This document shows positions 18,415-27,200 of a stretch of 64,000 nt of DNA, one piece after another. The notes under the pieces were generated by a model, which was not told where the DNA came from, ran no database searches, and worked only from the letters and a program-made list of their open reading frames with translations. The DNA is from Chryseobacterium salivictor (GTDB lineage Bacteria; Bacteroidota; Bacteroidia; Flavobacteriales; Weeksellaceae). A program made the position numbers and the translations under genes. The DNA is taken from positions 62,001 through 126,000 of the forward strand of contig NZ_CP037954.1 of the NCBI RefSeq assembly GCF_004359195.1. Direction: 5' to 3'. Each line of letters opens with the position of its first letter. Positions within the stretch are counted from its first letter, which is position 1.

Positions 18415-19296
18415 ATGTTTGATTACCGACTGAAAGTTTTTCACACCGTTGCGAACCGCCTGAGCTTTACAAAAGCCGCAAATGAACTGAGCATTTCGCA
18501 ACCCGCGGTGACCAGACATATCAAAGAAATAGAAAATCAACTGAACACGAAATTATTCAACCGAAACGGCACTTCGATTCAGCTGACCGCAAGCGGTAAG
18601 ATTTTGCTGTCCTACGCCGAAAAAATCCGAAACCTTTCCCGTGACCTGGAATTTGATATTTCTCAACTTAACAAACACGCAAAAGGCAAACTGAAAATCG
18701 GCGCGAGCACCACGATTGCACAATATATTTTACCGGAAATTCTGGCAAAATTCCATTCCTATTATAAAGAAATCGACATCGAACTGGTGACGCGCAATTC
18801 CGAAGACATTTCGACTTTGCTGAAAAACGGGCAGATCGATTTGGGTATCGTAGAAGGTGCTTCGCAGTCTTCTTTTTTTGATTATCAGATTTTCAAACCA
18901 GATGAAATTGTACTGGTTTGTAAAGCCGGTCACCCTTTGGCAAATAAAACGTTGAAACTGAATGATCTCTATACAATCGATTGGATATTTCGCGAGCAAG
19001 GTTCGGGAACACAGGAGTTCATTCAAAATCAGCTGCAACAAAACGGGATCGACCTCAAACTTTTAACAACGGTGATGCAGTTGGGAAGCAGCGAAAGCAT
19101 TAAAAATTATTTGCTGCATTCTGAAGCGATGGCGTTTCTTTCCGTCAGCACGGTTTTGCAGGAACTTAAAAATGAGCAACTCAGTATCATCGATATTAAG
19201 AACTTCACTATTGAAAGGAATTTTCACTTTATCACGCTGAAAGGCGAACAGTCAGAACTCATCCATCTCTTTCTAAAATTCATTAGTTATAATTAA
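18415..19296 (+). CDS. LysR-family transcriptional regulator
   Basis: A 293-residue LysR regulator. The frame is open from 18286, but the conserved start FDYRLKVFHTVANRLSFTKAA begins at the ATG 18415. The winged helix-turn-helix is at about 1-65 (ELSISQPAVTRHIKEIE), the substrate-binding domain at about 88-290 with GKLKIGASTTIAQYILPEI. It resembles the YeiE/CysB-like branch. A YeiH exporter gene follows 80 bp downstream on the same strand, and this pairing is common, so that gene is the likely target. Confidence 0.88.
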   Translation: MFDYRLKVFHTVANRLSFTKAANELSISQPAVTRHIKEIENQLNTKLFNRNGTSIQLTASGKILLSYAEKIRNLSRDLEFDISQLNKHAKGKLKIGASTTIAQYILPEILAKFHSYYKEIDIELVTRNSEDISTLLKNGQIDLGIVEGASQSSFFDYQIFKPDEIVLVCKAGHPLANKTLKLNDLYTIDWIFREQGSGTQEFIQNQLQQNGIDLKLLTTVMQLGSSESIKNYLLHSEAMAFLSVSTVLQELKNEQLSIIDIKNFTIERNFHFITLKGEQSELIHLFLKFISYN

Positions 19297-19376
19297 AAGT
19301 TATAGTCAAAAACAAAATGTGATTTATTTTTGAATAACAAATAACAGACCTTTGCATCTGAAAATAAAATCATCAG

Positions 19377-20309
19377 ATGAAAACTATTAATAAAGTTCTT
19401 TTACAAAAACTCCTGTTTTTCGTTTTAGCCATTTTCTGTATCTCACCCTTCGCTTCTTCACCGGTTGCACTGGCTTTGGGAATCGCTTTTACCATTATTA
19501 TCGGGAATCCTTATGAACAGTATCTTCACAAATACATTCATCTGTTACTGCAGATATCGATTGTAGGTTTAGGATTCGGACTCAAATTGGATGAAGCGCT
19601 GCAGGCCGGAAAAGAAGGAATCACTTTAACGGTGATGAGTATTTCTACGGTCATGATTCTCGGCTACTTTCTGGGAAAATTATTAAAATTAGAAAAACCT
19701 TTATCTTATTTAATTTCCGTGGGAACGGCTATTTGTGGCGGAAGTGCGATTGCTGCGGTTTCACCGATTATCAAACCGAGTACGAAACAAATATCATTGG
19801 CCCTGGCAGTTGTTTTCACGCTTAATTCGGTCGCGCTGTTTATTTATCCCGCACTCGGACATCTGCTTCACATGACTCAGGAACAGTTCGGATTATGGTG
19901 CGCGATTGGAATCCACGATACAAGTTCTGTCGTTGGGGCAGCCAATAAATATGGAGATATCGCTTTGAAAACCGCAACCACGGTAAAACTTTCAAGAGCT
20001 TTATGGATTATTCCGATGTCACTTTTAACGATGGTATTTTTTAAAACCAAAGGTGCAAAAGTGAAGATTCCCTGGTTTATCGGCTATTTCATCGCAGCGA
20101 TTATCCTTAATACCTACTTCCCTGTTTTCGATGGTTTCAGCAAAGTTGCAACGGTCGCCGCAAAATCAGGATTGAATTTAACTTTATTTTTTATCGGTAC
20201 TACCATCTCTGTTCAAACCCTGAAAACAATAAGTTGGAAACCTCTGTTTCTTGCCATTGTTCTTTGGGTGACCGTGAGTGTCGGAAGTTTACTTTTCATT
20301 TTAAAGTAA
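19377..20309 (+). CDS. YeiH/UPF0324-family putative exporter
   Basis: A 310-residue inner-membrane protein of the UPF0324 (YeiH) family, often described as a putative sulfate exporter. There are about nine hydrophobic segments. Motifs: LQISIVGLGFGLKLDEAL near residue 60, the GTAICGGSAIAAVSP segment near 115, and IGIHDTSSVVGAANKYG near 178. The transported compound is not proven for the family. Confidence 0.87.
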   Translation: MKTINKVLLQKLLFFVLAIFCISPFASSPVALALGIAFTIIIGNPYEQYLHKYIHLLLQISIVGLGFGLKLDEALQAGKEGITLTVMSISTVMILGYFLGKLLKLEKPLSYLISVGTAICGGSAIAAVSPIIKPSTKQISLALAVVFTLNSVALFIYPALGHLLHMTQEQFGLWCAIGIHDTSSVVGAANKYGDIALKTATTVKLSRALWIIPMSLLTMVFFKTKGAKVKIPWFIGYFIAAIILNTYFPVFDGFSKVATVAAKSGLNLTLFFIGTTISVQTLKTISWKPLFLAIVLWVTVSVGSLLFILK

Positions 20310-20472
20310 ATCTTCCGCTTAAAATCAATGCCGATTTCGCCGGAATCCTGTTTTCACAAAAGTTTCGTTAAATTTGCAGTGTTAAATTTTGCTTTTTCTC
20401 ACTTTCGTTTTTACAGAAAAAATTGAAATCAAAGCAAATTCACTTTATTTTCATTCATTTTAAAGGAATCCC

Positions 20473-21744
20473 TTGGAAAGAAAAAAAATCGTCACCCAGC
20501 ATTATTTCCGGCTCATCGTTTCATCATTAACGGTAGGATTGGCAAGTGCCATATTGGCTTTTGCTCTCAAACACAGCACCGAATTTTTCGAACATTATTT
20601 TTTTGATTTTATCCGTCATCAATATGCACCGCTCTTTATTATCTTACCGTCAGTCGGAATTACCGCCATCTACTTTTTAAGAAAATATCTTTTCAAAAAC
20701 AGAAAGAATAAAGGAATCACAGAGATTTACAAAACACTTGATCAGCGGAAAGACCATCTGCCTCTATTTAAAATTCCGTCACATTTTGTGAATGGATTCC
20801 TGACTGTCATTTTCGGCGGTTCTACCGGAGTTGAAGTTTCTACGGTGGTTGCCACAGCGACTATTGGGAATTACGCTTACGAAAAAGAATTCTCGGCGCG
20901 GATGTATAAACGGGAATTAATCTGTGCGGGAGTGGTCGCGGGAGTTGCGGTTTTATTCACCAGCCCGCTTGCCGGATTTCTATTTGCGCTGGAAGTAATT
21001 GCGCGAAAAACAAGAAAGTCACTGGTTATTTCGTGCACCGTTTCAGCTTTGCTCAGCTGGTTATTTATTGAATTATTCGATTCTGAAACCATACTTTCTG
21101 TAAAAGCGCAGAACTGGAATTATGAAGCAATCCCTTTCTTTTTAGTTTTAAGTATTTTAGGCGGAATACTTTCTGTTTACTTTACGCTGTTGGTCACGAG
21201 AATGAAAAAGATTTTCAGCACTATTTCGAATAATTTTATTCGGGTGAATCTGGGAGCCATCGCGGTCGGAACATTGATTTTCTTTTTCCCCACTTTATAT
21301 GGAGACAGTTATCACGGATTGCGGGAAATTCTGGATCAGTCCTTAACGGTTTCCAGCATCCCGGTTTTATTTCTTCTTGCGGTGGCGGTTCTGAAACCAT
21401 TAGCTTCCTCCTTAACTTTGGGAGCTGGCGGAGACGGAGGCGTTTTCGCGCCCAGTATCGTAGCCGGTGCTTTTTTGGGATTAATGGTGGCCTTCATTGG
21501 AAACAATTATTTCGGGATGAATTTAATTCCGGTTAATTTTGCGCTGCTCGGTGCGGCGGTTACTTTATCGGCCTCTTTGTATGCCCCTTTTACTTCGGTG
21601 GTTTTAATCTGCAATCTTCTTCCGGACGGCTATGTTTTGTTTGTTCCTATTTTGGTTTGCTGCTTTATTTCTCATCAGTTTGCGAAAAAACTTCTTCCGT
21701 ATAATGTTTATACGTACGACTTTTATCTGAGTTCGAAAATTTAG
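20473..21744 (+). CDS. ClC-family chloride channel/antiporter
   Basis: A 423-residue ClC protein with about ten hydrophobic segments. The start is TTG, with AAAGGA 7 bp before it. The filter regions differ from the classic ones: KGITEI stands where GSGIPE is usual, and GGSTGVEVSTV replaces GREGPTV, keeping the glutamate. The later GAGGDGGVFAPSIVAGAFLG is classic. It may be a divergent antiporter or a channel with a different selectivity. There is no CBS domain. Confidence 0.85.
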   Translation: MERKKIVTQHYFRLIVSSLTVGLASAILAFALKHSTEFFEHYFFDFIRHQYAPLFIILPSVGITAIYFLRKYLFKNRKNKGITEIYKTLDQRKDHLPLFKIPSHFVNGFLTVIFGGSTGVEVSTVVATATIGNYAYEKEFSARMYKRELICAGVVAGVAVLFTSPLAGFLFALEVIARKTRKSLVISCTVSALLSWLFIELFDSETILSVKAQNWNYEAIPFFLVLSILGGILSVYFTLLVTRMKKIFSTISNNFIRVNLGAIAVGTLIFFFPTLYGDSYHGLREILDQSLTVSSIPVLFLLAVAVLKPLASSLTLGAGGDGGVFAPSIVAGAFLGLMVAFIGNNYFGMNLIPVNFALLGAAVTLSASLYAPFTSVVLICNLLPDGYVLFVPILVCCFISHQFAKKLLPYNVYTYDFYLSSKI

Positions 21745-21897
21745 AGATAATGTATTAAACCTTTTTTTTCCTCAAAAGAGACAAAAGTTTAATGCAGATC
21801 AATAGTTGCTCAAAAGAATACAAAAACTAAATTTTCATTTTGATTGTTCTGATCTTTTTACTTTTAAAAAATCGGAAAATCCCTTAATTCTAAATAG

Positions 21898-21927
21898 AAA
21901 TCCACCTCATCAAAATGAAGTGGATTT
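21898..21927. terminator. Terminator between clc and ric
   Basis: AAATCCACCTCAT and ATGAAGTGGATTT form a 13-bp stem with one mismatch and loop CAAA between the convergent genes. Confidence 0.6.
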
Positions 21928-21952
21928 CAGTAAAAAAACAGAAAATTAAAAT

Positions 21953-22666
21953 TTAGAATGTTTTCTCTAAAGCGATTGCTTTTGGAAAAAGAATATTGTT
22001 TTCTAAATGAATGTGGGTATGCAGATCTTTTTCAAAATCCTCAAGCATTTTATAAGTGACCTGATACGTTCCACAGGCATCTGCGGGGAATTGATAATTA
22101 TTGGTTAAGTCCGCAATTTTCACAAACCGCTCACCTTCTACGGTATGCTCATGTTTCATCATCGCCACGGGACTTTCTACGGTTCCAAAATTGGGACTTG
22201 CCAGCGGTTCGCCTGTTTGTTTTGCGTTCACCATTTTTTTAATGAAAGGGAAAAGAATTAATTCTTCTTTTTTCATGTGTGCTGCCAATTCGTGAGCGCT
22301 TTCTGTGAATAATTTTGCGATTTCAAATAATTCCGGATGTCTGTCGCCATGAACTTTGCACAGTTTATTTAAATATTGAATGAGTACGGTGGAGTTTTCT
22401 TCTACATAACGGTGATGGGTTTTCTCCACATAATCTGCCAATAAATCCAGTGGCCAGGAATTAAAATCGATATCGCCCGATTTTAGATTTGCAACATTTG
22501 CCAATTCATTATAAATATCTTCTGCCCGGTATTTTTTGTTCTCGCACGCTTCTTCTACGGTTCGGTTTCCTTTGCAGCAAAAATCGATTTTATATTTGCG
22601 GAATATCTGTGCTGCTCTGAAATCTTCTGCTACCAGTTCGCCGATGGTTTTTTCTTTCGTTAACAT
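21953..22666 (-). CDS. ric: Iron-sulfur cluster repair di-iron protein (RIC/ScdA)
   Basis: A 237-residue RIC (ScdA/YtfE) protein that helps repair Fe-S clusters damaged by nitric oxide or oxidative stress. An N-terminal ScdA_N domain (residues 1-58) has KYKIDFCCKGN with the CC pair; the rest is a hemerythrin-like di-iron domain with HHRYVEE, HGDRHPEL, HMKKEELILFP, KHEHTVEG and HIHLENNILFP. An Rrf2-family regulator is upstream on the same strand, with 128 bp between, and likely controls it. Confidence 0.94.
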   Translation of the reverse strand: MLTKEKTIGELVAEDFRAAQIFRKYKIDFCCKGNRTVEEACENKKYRAEDIYNELANVANLKSGDIDFNSWPLDLLADYVEKTHHRYVEENSTVLIQYLNKLCKVHGDRHPELFEIAKLFTESAHELAAHMKKEELILFPFIKKMVNAKQTGEPLASPNFGTVESPVAMMKHEHTVEGERFVKIADLTNNYQFPADACGTYQVTYKMLEDFEKDLHTHIHLENNILFPKAIALEKTF

Positions 22667-22794
22667 GATGTCTTATTTAATATTATGATACAAATGTACA
22701 CAATATTTTAATTCGGACAAAATTATCTTAATTAAAAATACTAAAATTATAAATCCTATTTTTGATAAAATTTAAATAAAGTTTAAAGGGAAAA

Positions 22795-23226
22795 TTATTT
22801 CAGCCAAACCAGACCGGTTTCGGTTTTTATAGCCAAATCGTAAAAAGAATATTTCTGTACCATGGCTACCAAACCATTCCGTACTTCTTTGAAATCGTCG
22901 TGAACGGGACAGGGATTTTCTGAGGAACATTTATGCAGTCCCAGTCCGCAGTTGGTAAAAATTCCGTCGCCGTCGATCAACTGAACAACATCGAAAATTT
23001 TGATTTGTTTTTGCCGTTCCACCGGAAAAATAAAACCACCCTGCTTCCCGCGAATGGATTCCACAATGTTTTCACGGCAAAGTTGCTGCAGAATTTTAGC
23101 GGTAAAAGCTTCGGGTGCATTTACTGCTTTGGCAACTTCTTTTACATTGGCACGCCGCTCCTGATTGCTTTGCTGGGCAATATAAATCGTTGCTTTGATC
23201 GCGTATTCGCAGGCTTTGGAAAACAT
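22795..23226 (-). CDS. Rrf2-family transcriptional regulator
   Basis: A 143-residue Rrf2 regulator. The winged helix is at about 1-75 with ANVKEVAKAVNAPEAFTAKIL and GKQGGFIF. Three cysteines in C-x6-C-x5-C near residues 93-106 (CGLGLHKCSSENPC) match the Fe-S ligands of NsrR/IscR-type members. It is followed by ric on the same strand, so NO or Fe-S stress sensing is the natural reading. It lies 14 bp behind a small membrane protein gene. Confidence 0.88.
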   Translation of the reverse strand: MFSKACEYAIKATIYIAQQSNQERRANVKEVAKAVNAPEAFTAKILQQLCRENIVESIRGKQGGFIFPVERQKQIKIFDVVQLIDGDGIFTNCGLGLHKCSSENPCPVHDDFKEVRNGLVAMVQKYSFYDLAIKTETGLVWLK

Positions 23227-23240
23227 CTGTTATAATACTA

Positions 23241-23615
23241 TTATTTAAAAAACTGCCATTTCGGAATGATCACAAAGAGCCCCAGACTGGTGTAGAGAAA
23301 CATATTGGTCACATCGGTATAGAGAAAAGTAGACAGAAAGAAATTATGCGCCATAAAATGCGTTACGACTGCGGCGGGAAAAACATAGGCAGCGATCTTT
23401 TTGTAGAAAAAGATAAATACCACTGAAATAACCATCAGCAGGTCGATTAAAAATATAAAATAAAAATATCCGAGCGGAATATTGATTTCCTGACGTTGTG
23501 TAAACTCATCCAGGTCGATTCCCGCGCCCATGAGCGAGAAAAGCATCAGCGCAGCCAATGCTAAAACAAATCCGAAATTTTTCTTTGGACTTTCACCTTC
23601 AAAATTATTATTCAT
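23241..23615 (-). CDS. Small membrane protein of the Rrf2-ric cluster
   Basis: A 124-residue protein with four hydrophobic segments (about residues 14-30, 48-68, 73-95 and 102-120) and a charged N-terminus. No known motif was recognised. It is the first gene of the cluster before the Rrf2 regulator and ric, which suggests a link to NO or Fe-S stress; in outline it resembles small redox or respiratory-associated membrane proteins. The function is unknown. Confidence 0.7.
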   Translation of the reverse strand: MNNNFEGESPKKNFGFVLALAALMLFSLMGAGIDLDEFTQRQEINIPLGYFYFIFLIDLLMVISVVFIFFYKKIAAYVFPAAVVTHFMAHNFFLSTFLYTDVTNMFLYTSLGLFVIIPKWQFFK

Positions 23616-23625
23616 AATGGTAAAA

Positions 23626-23659
23626 ATAAAAAAACTTTTGATAAGAAATCAAAAGTTTT
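23626..23659 (-). terminator. Terminator behind the Lrp gene
   Basis: A perfect 12-bp stem AAAACTTTTGAT / ATCAAAAGTTTT (arms 23631-23642 and 23648-23659), with a T-rich run on the minus strand. Confidence 0.8.
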
Positions 23660-23684
23660 AGTTATTGTTGATATAAATCAGTGT

Positions 23685-24155
23685 TTATATCGAAACAGCC
23701 CGGATCAATCTATTTTTATCGGAGATATGTTCTTCCATAGAAATCATACTTTCCGTTCTCATCACATCCTGGATGTCGTCTATCTGATATATAATTCTTT
23801 TGGCATCCTCTGTATTTTTTGCTTTTACTTTGCAGAAGATATTGTATTTCCCAGAAATTACACTTGCTTCTATAACATTTGGAATGGTGGCCAGTTCTTT
23901 TAAAACTTCCTGGGTTCTGTTTGACTTGGTCAAAAGGATTCCGATAAAAGCGGTAAAGTGGTAATCTAATTTCGAGTAATCAATGTTCAGTGAAGAGCCT
24001 AAGATAATTCCTGCGTCTTCCATTTTTTTTACACGTACGTGGATGGTCCCTGCAGAAACATCCATTTGTTTTGCAATTTCTGTAAAGGGCATTCTGGTAT
24101 TTTCAACTAAAAAGTCCAGAATTTTCTTGTCTATTTCGTCGAGTTGATAATTCAT
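23685..24155 (-). CDS. Lrp/AsnC-family transcriptional regulator
   Basis: A 156-residue Lrp/AsnC regulator: N-terminal helix-turn-helix (residues 5-60, LDEIDKKILDFLVENTRMPF and QMDVSAGTIHVRVKKMEDAG), then the RAM/AsnC ligand domain (70-150). The target genes and effector (usually an amino acid) cannot be read. Single gene. Confidence 0.92.
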   Translation of the reverse strand: MNYQLDEIDKKILDFLVENTRMPFTEIAKQMDVSAGTIHVRVKKMEDAGIILGSSLNIDYSKLDYHFTAFIGILLTKSNRTQEVLKELATIPNVIEASVISGKYNIFCKVKAKNTEDAKRIIYQIDDIQDVMRTESMISMEEHISDKNRLIRAVSI

Positions 24156-24285
24156 TATATTGATTTTATATATTTATTAATAGTATGTCAAATTTTTTGC
24201 AAAATTACAAAAAAATATGAATACACGAAAATTATATCAAACATTAATAAATTTTAACTAAATGACCGCTTTTACATAAACATTC

Positions 24286-27200
24286 TTAATTTTCAGACTT
24301 CTTTTTAGTAGAATCTATTTTATTTTCAGGCAAATCGGGCTTTTGATTTTTGTTATTTTTCTTTCTTTTAAATATTGTATTGAAACTTTTACTGTACACC
24401 ACCCCTATTCCGTAACTTTGGTTAGCGCCGGCATTGGCTGCCTCCGTTCCGTTGAGTCCAATATTGGTAGGTTTTGAATAAGCACGCAGTAATCGGGTGC
24501 CGTCATTTTTCTTTGACCAGTCGTACTCTACAATTCCTTCTCCGGAAAGATAATCACTGCTTGCAGTTTCGGATTTTGAAATAGGAATTCCTAAACCGGT
24601 TTTAACAGTCGTTCTCGGCGAGAGGGCAAAACTTAAACTTGCGTTGGCCCGGTCTCCGGTATTGGAGGAGGCGTCACCTTTCAGGTAATTCAAATCGACT
24701 TGAAACTCATTACTGATTGTATTTAAAACGGAACCTAACTGCTTAAATAACATATTATACCCGGAACTTTCAGCAAAATTCCCGATGTTAACGTCAAATC
24801 CTGAATTGGTGTTGTTGAAACTGTTTAAAACCAAAACCGACCCAAACTGGATGATTTTTTCGTCCTCGTTACTCATTTTTTGGGCAAGAGTTTCTTTCAC
24901 ACTGCTGGAAACATCCTGTGCAGAGACACCAAGTTCTATTTTCGGATTATTAAGCGTTTGGGATATTTTTGTAGAAAGCACAATATTAATGGGTTGTAAA
25001 GTTCCCAGATTCAGATATTGTCCGGCGTTGGTTACGGTTCGCAGATAAGTGGCATTAATGTCTAATTGCGGTGCCATCGCATTGCCGTCCCACCGGATGG
25101 AGCTTCCTTTCGCAATCTGAAAAGTCCGGCTCAGGATTGCTTTGGAAACAAAGGTTCCATTATCCACGATATAATTTCCGTTCATCGAGATCGCTCCCGT
25201 TCTGCTCATGGTAAACCGCAGCCTTTCGGAATTTCCCCGGACCGTTATATCACCAATATCATTTCCTACTAATACATTTACTGTTGTTCCTTTATCGACT
25301 TCCAGGTTGAAATCGACATTCATATTGGCTCCGGATTTTTTCTTTTTTTCTGTGGTGACCGCACCGGTCTCGTCTCTTTTCAAAAAACGCAGCATTTTAA
25401 ACTCTTCTACATTGGAGGTTGAATTGGAATTAAATGTAAAGACTGAATTGTTAAGCGCACGCATTTCGGGCGTAGAAATATTTAGTCCGGTAACAGGTCC
25501 GTCTACATAGATAGTTCCGTTACCATAAACTCTTCCCCAAAATAAATCGTAATCTTTTTGAGTGGTATTCAGCAACAAAAGATTATCCGCACGCATCACT
25601 AAGTTGACTCCCATTGAAGATAAAGTCTCAAACTGAATCGCCCCGGAAATTGTACCGCGGGAATTGGTTCTACCGTCCTTCACCCCAATATCATTCAAAA
25701 TAGCCAAGCCTCTTGATAAGGAAACTACGGTATCGTCAAAGGAATAATCAACACCCGTAAAATCTAGTTTCAACCCGAATTTTTTCAGCACGATATCCCC
25801 ACTATAATCCATATCATTGAGCTGCCCGGCAATGCGCAGATCACCAGAAGCTTTCCCCCGAATATTAGAAAATACTCCTTCTACAAATTGTTGTGCAAAC
25901 GCCAGATCAAAATCATTCATTCTGGCCACCAGATCAAGTGATGGCGAAGCAGTATTGTTATTAATGGTGCCTGTTAAATGAAGATTATTATCTCCTAACA
26001 TCCCACTGGATATCACTTTCGCATCCACATCAAATACATTTGGAATGGGACTGTTTTTCGTAAGAATCTCTATTTTCCCCATTTCATTACCGTTCATGAA
26101 AATGTCTGTAATGGCAATATTTATGAGTGGCTCGAGATTATTTTTATTCATTTTAATATCAAATGTGCCGTTGGCAATTCCCTTGACATCCATGTCGTTT
26201 TTGTTCTTAATCAAAGCAAATACTTTCGCGACATCTACATTCCGAATTTCGCCCTCTGCGGAGAAATCCTTCGCTGATTTAAAAATGGATTCTTTTAAAA
26301 ACAGCTCGCTTTTATCTGAATAAAGCCTTAGATTTTGAATAAAGAAATCACCCGTTTTTTTCCGGTAAGTAATCGAGTGATCGAAGGCCGGATCGGTATC
26401 TACACTCCACGCAATATCATTAAATTTAACCGTAGTGGGCTCGAAGCGGAAAACAAAATCGCCCTGGCTGTTGGTACTTTGGTTAAGATTGATGGTATAT
26501 TCTTTCAGTTCCTGTTTCACTTCCTCTTCGGGAGAACCGAGTTTAAAGTTAGCCGCAATATGCAGGACTTGATTCCTTTCATTGGTACCGCTTAAAGTAA
26601 TGTCTTTCAGAATATTTTGATTGTATTCTATCCGGTTTATTTTTGCGAAAATCTGTTCCTCTAAATTCGCTGTGTTTATTCTGACCGTCAACTGATCAAT
26701 CATCGCGCTGTCTTTTGAAATCTGGTCTCTTTCATTTACCTTATATGCGGGATTTGCTTTGGCAAGTGCTTTATCAGCCTCTGTGATTTCTTCTTTTTTG
26801 GTCATCACATATTTCAACACCTCAGCATCTACATTCAGAATTAAATTATTTGAATTGCCGTCATAAGAACCATCAACAGTCGCGCCTTTCGGGAGATGAA
26901 GTTCAGGCATAAAATAATTGACAAGATCCTGTCTGACTTCAAAATTCATCGCAAAGTTTTGCCCACGGTATAATTTTCGCGGCGGCGGGCCTACCAATAT
27001 TTTCCCGAAACCATTTTCAACCATTCCGGCTAAATCGCCCAGATTAAATTTCCCATCGATCTTTCCTTTGACCGCCCCCGGTGCGTCTACAGAAACAATC
27101 CGGTTTCCATTTTCGAAAAACGCTTTTACGTCGGCATTAGGAATCGTAAACTTTTGATTGTTCGCCGCAAACTTCACATTTTGCAGATTAGCATCTAAAG

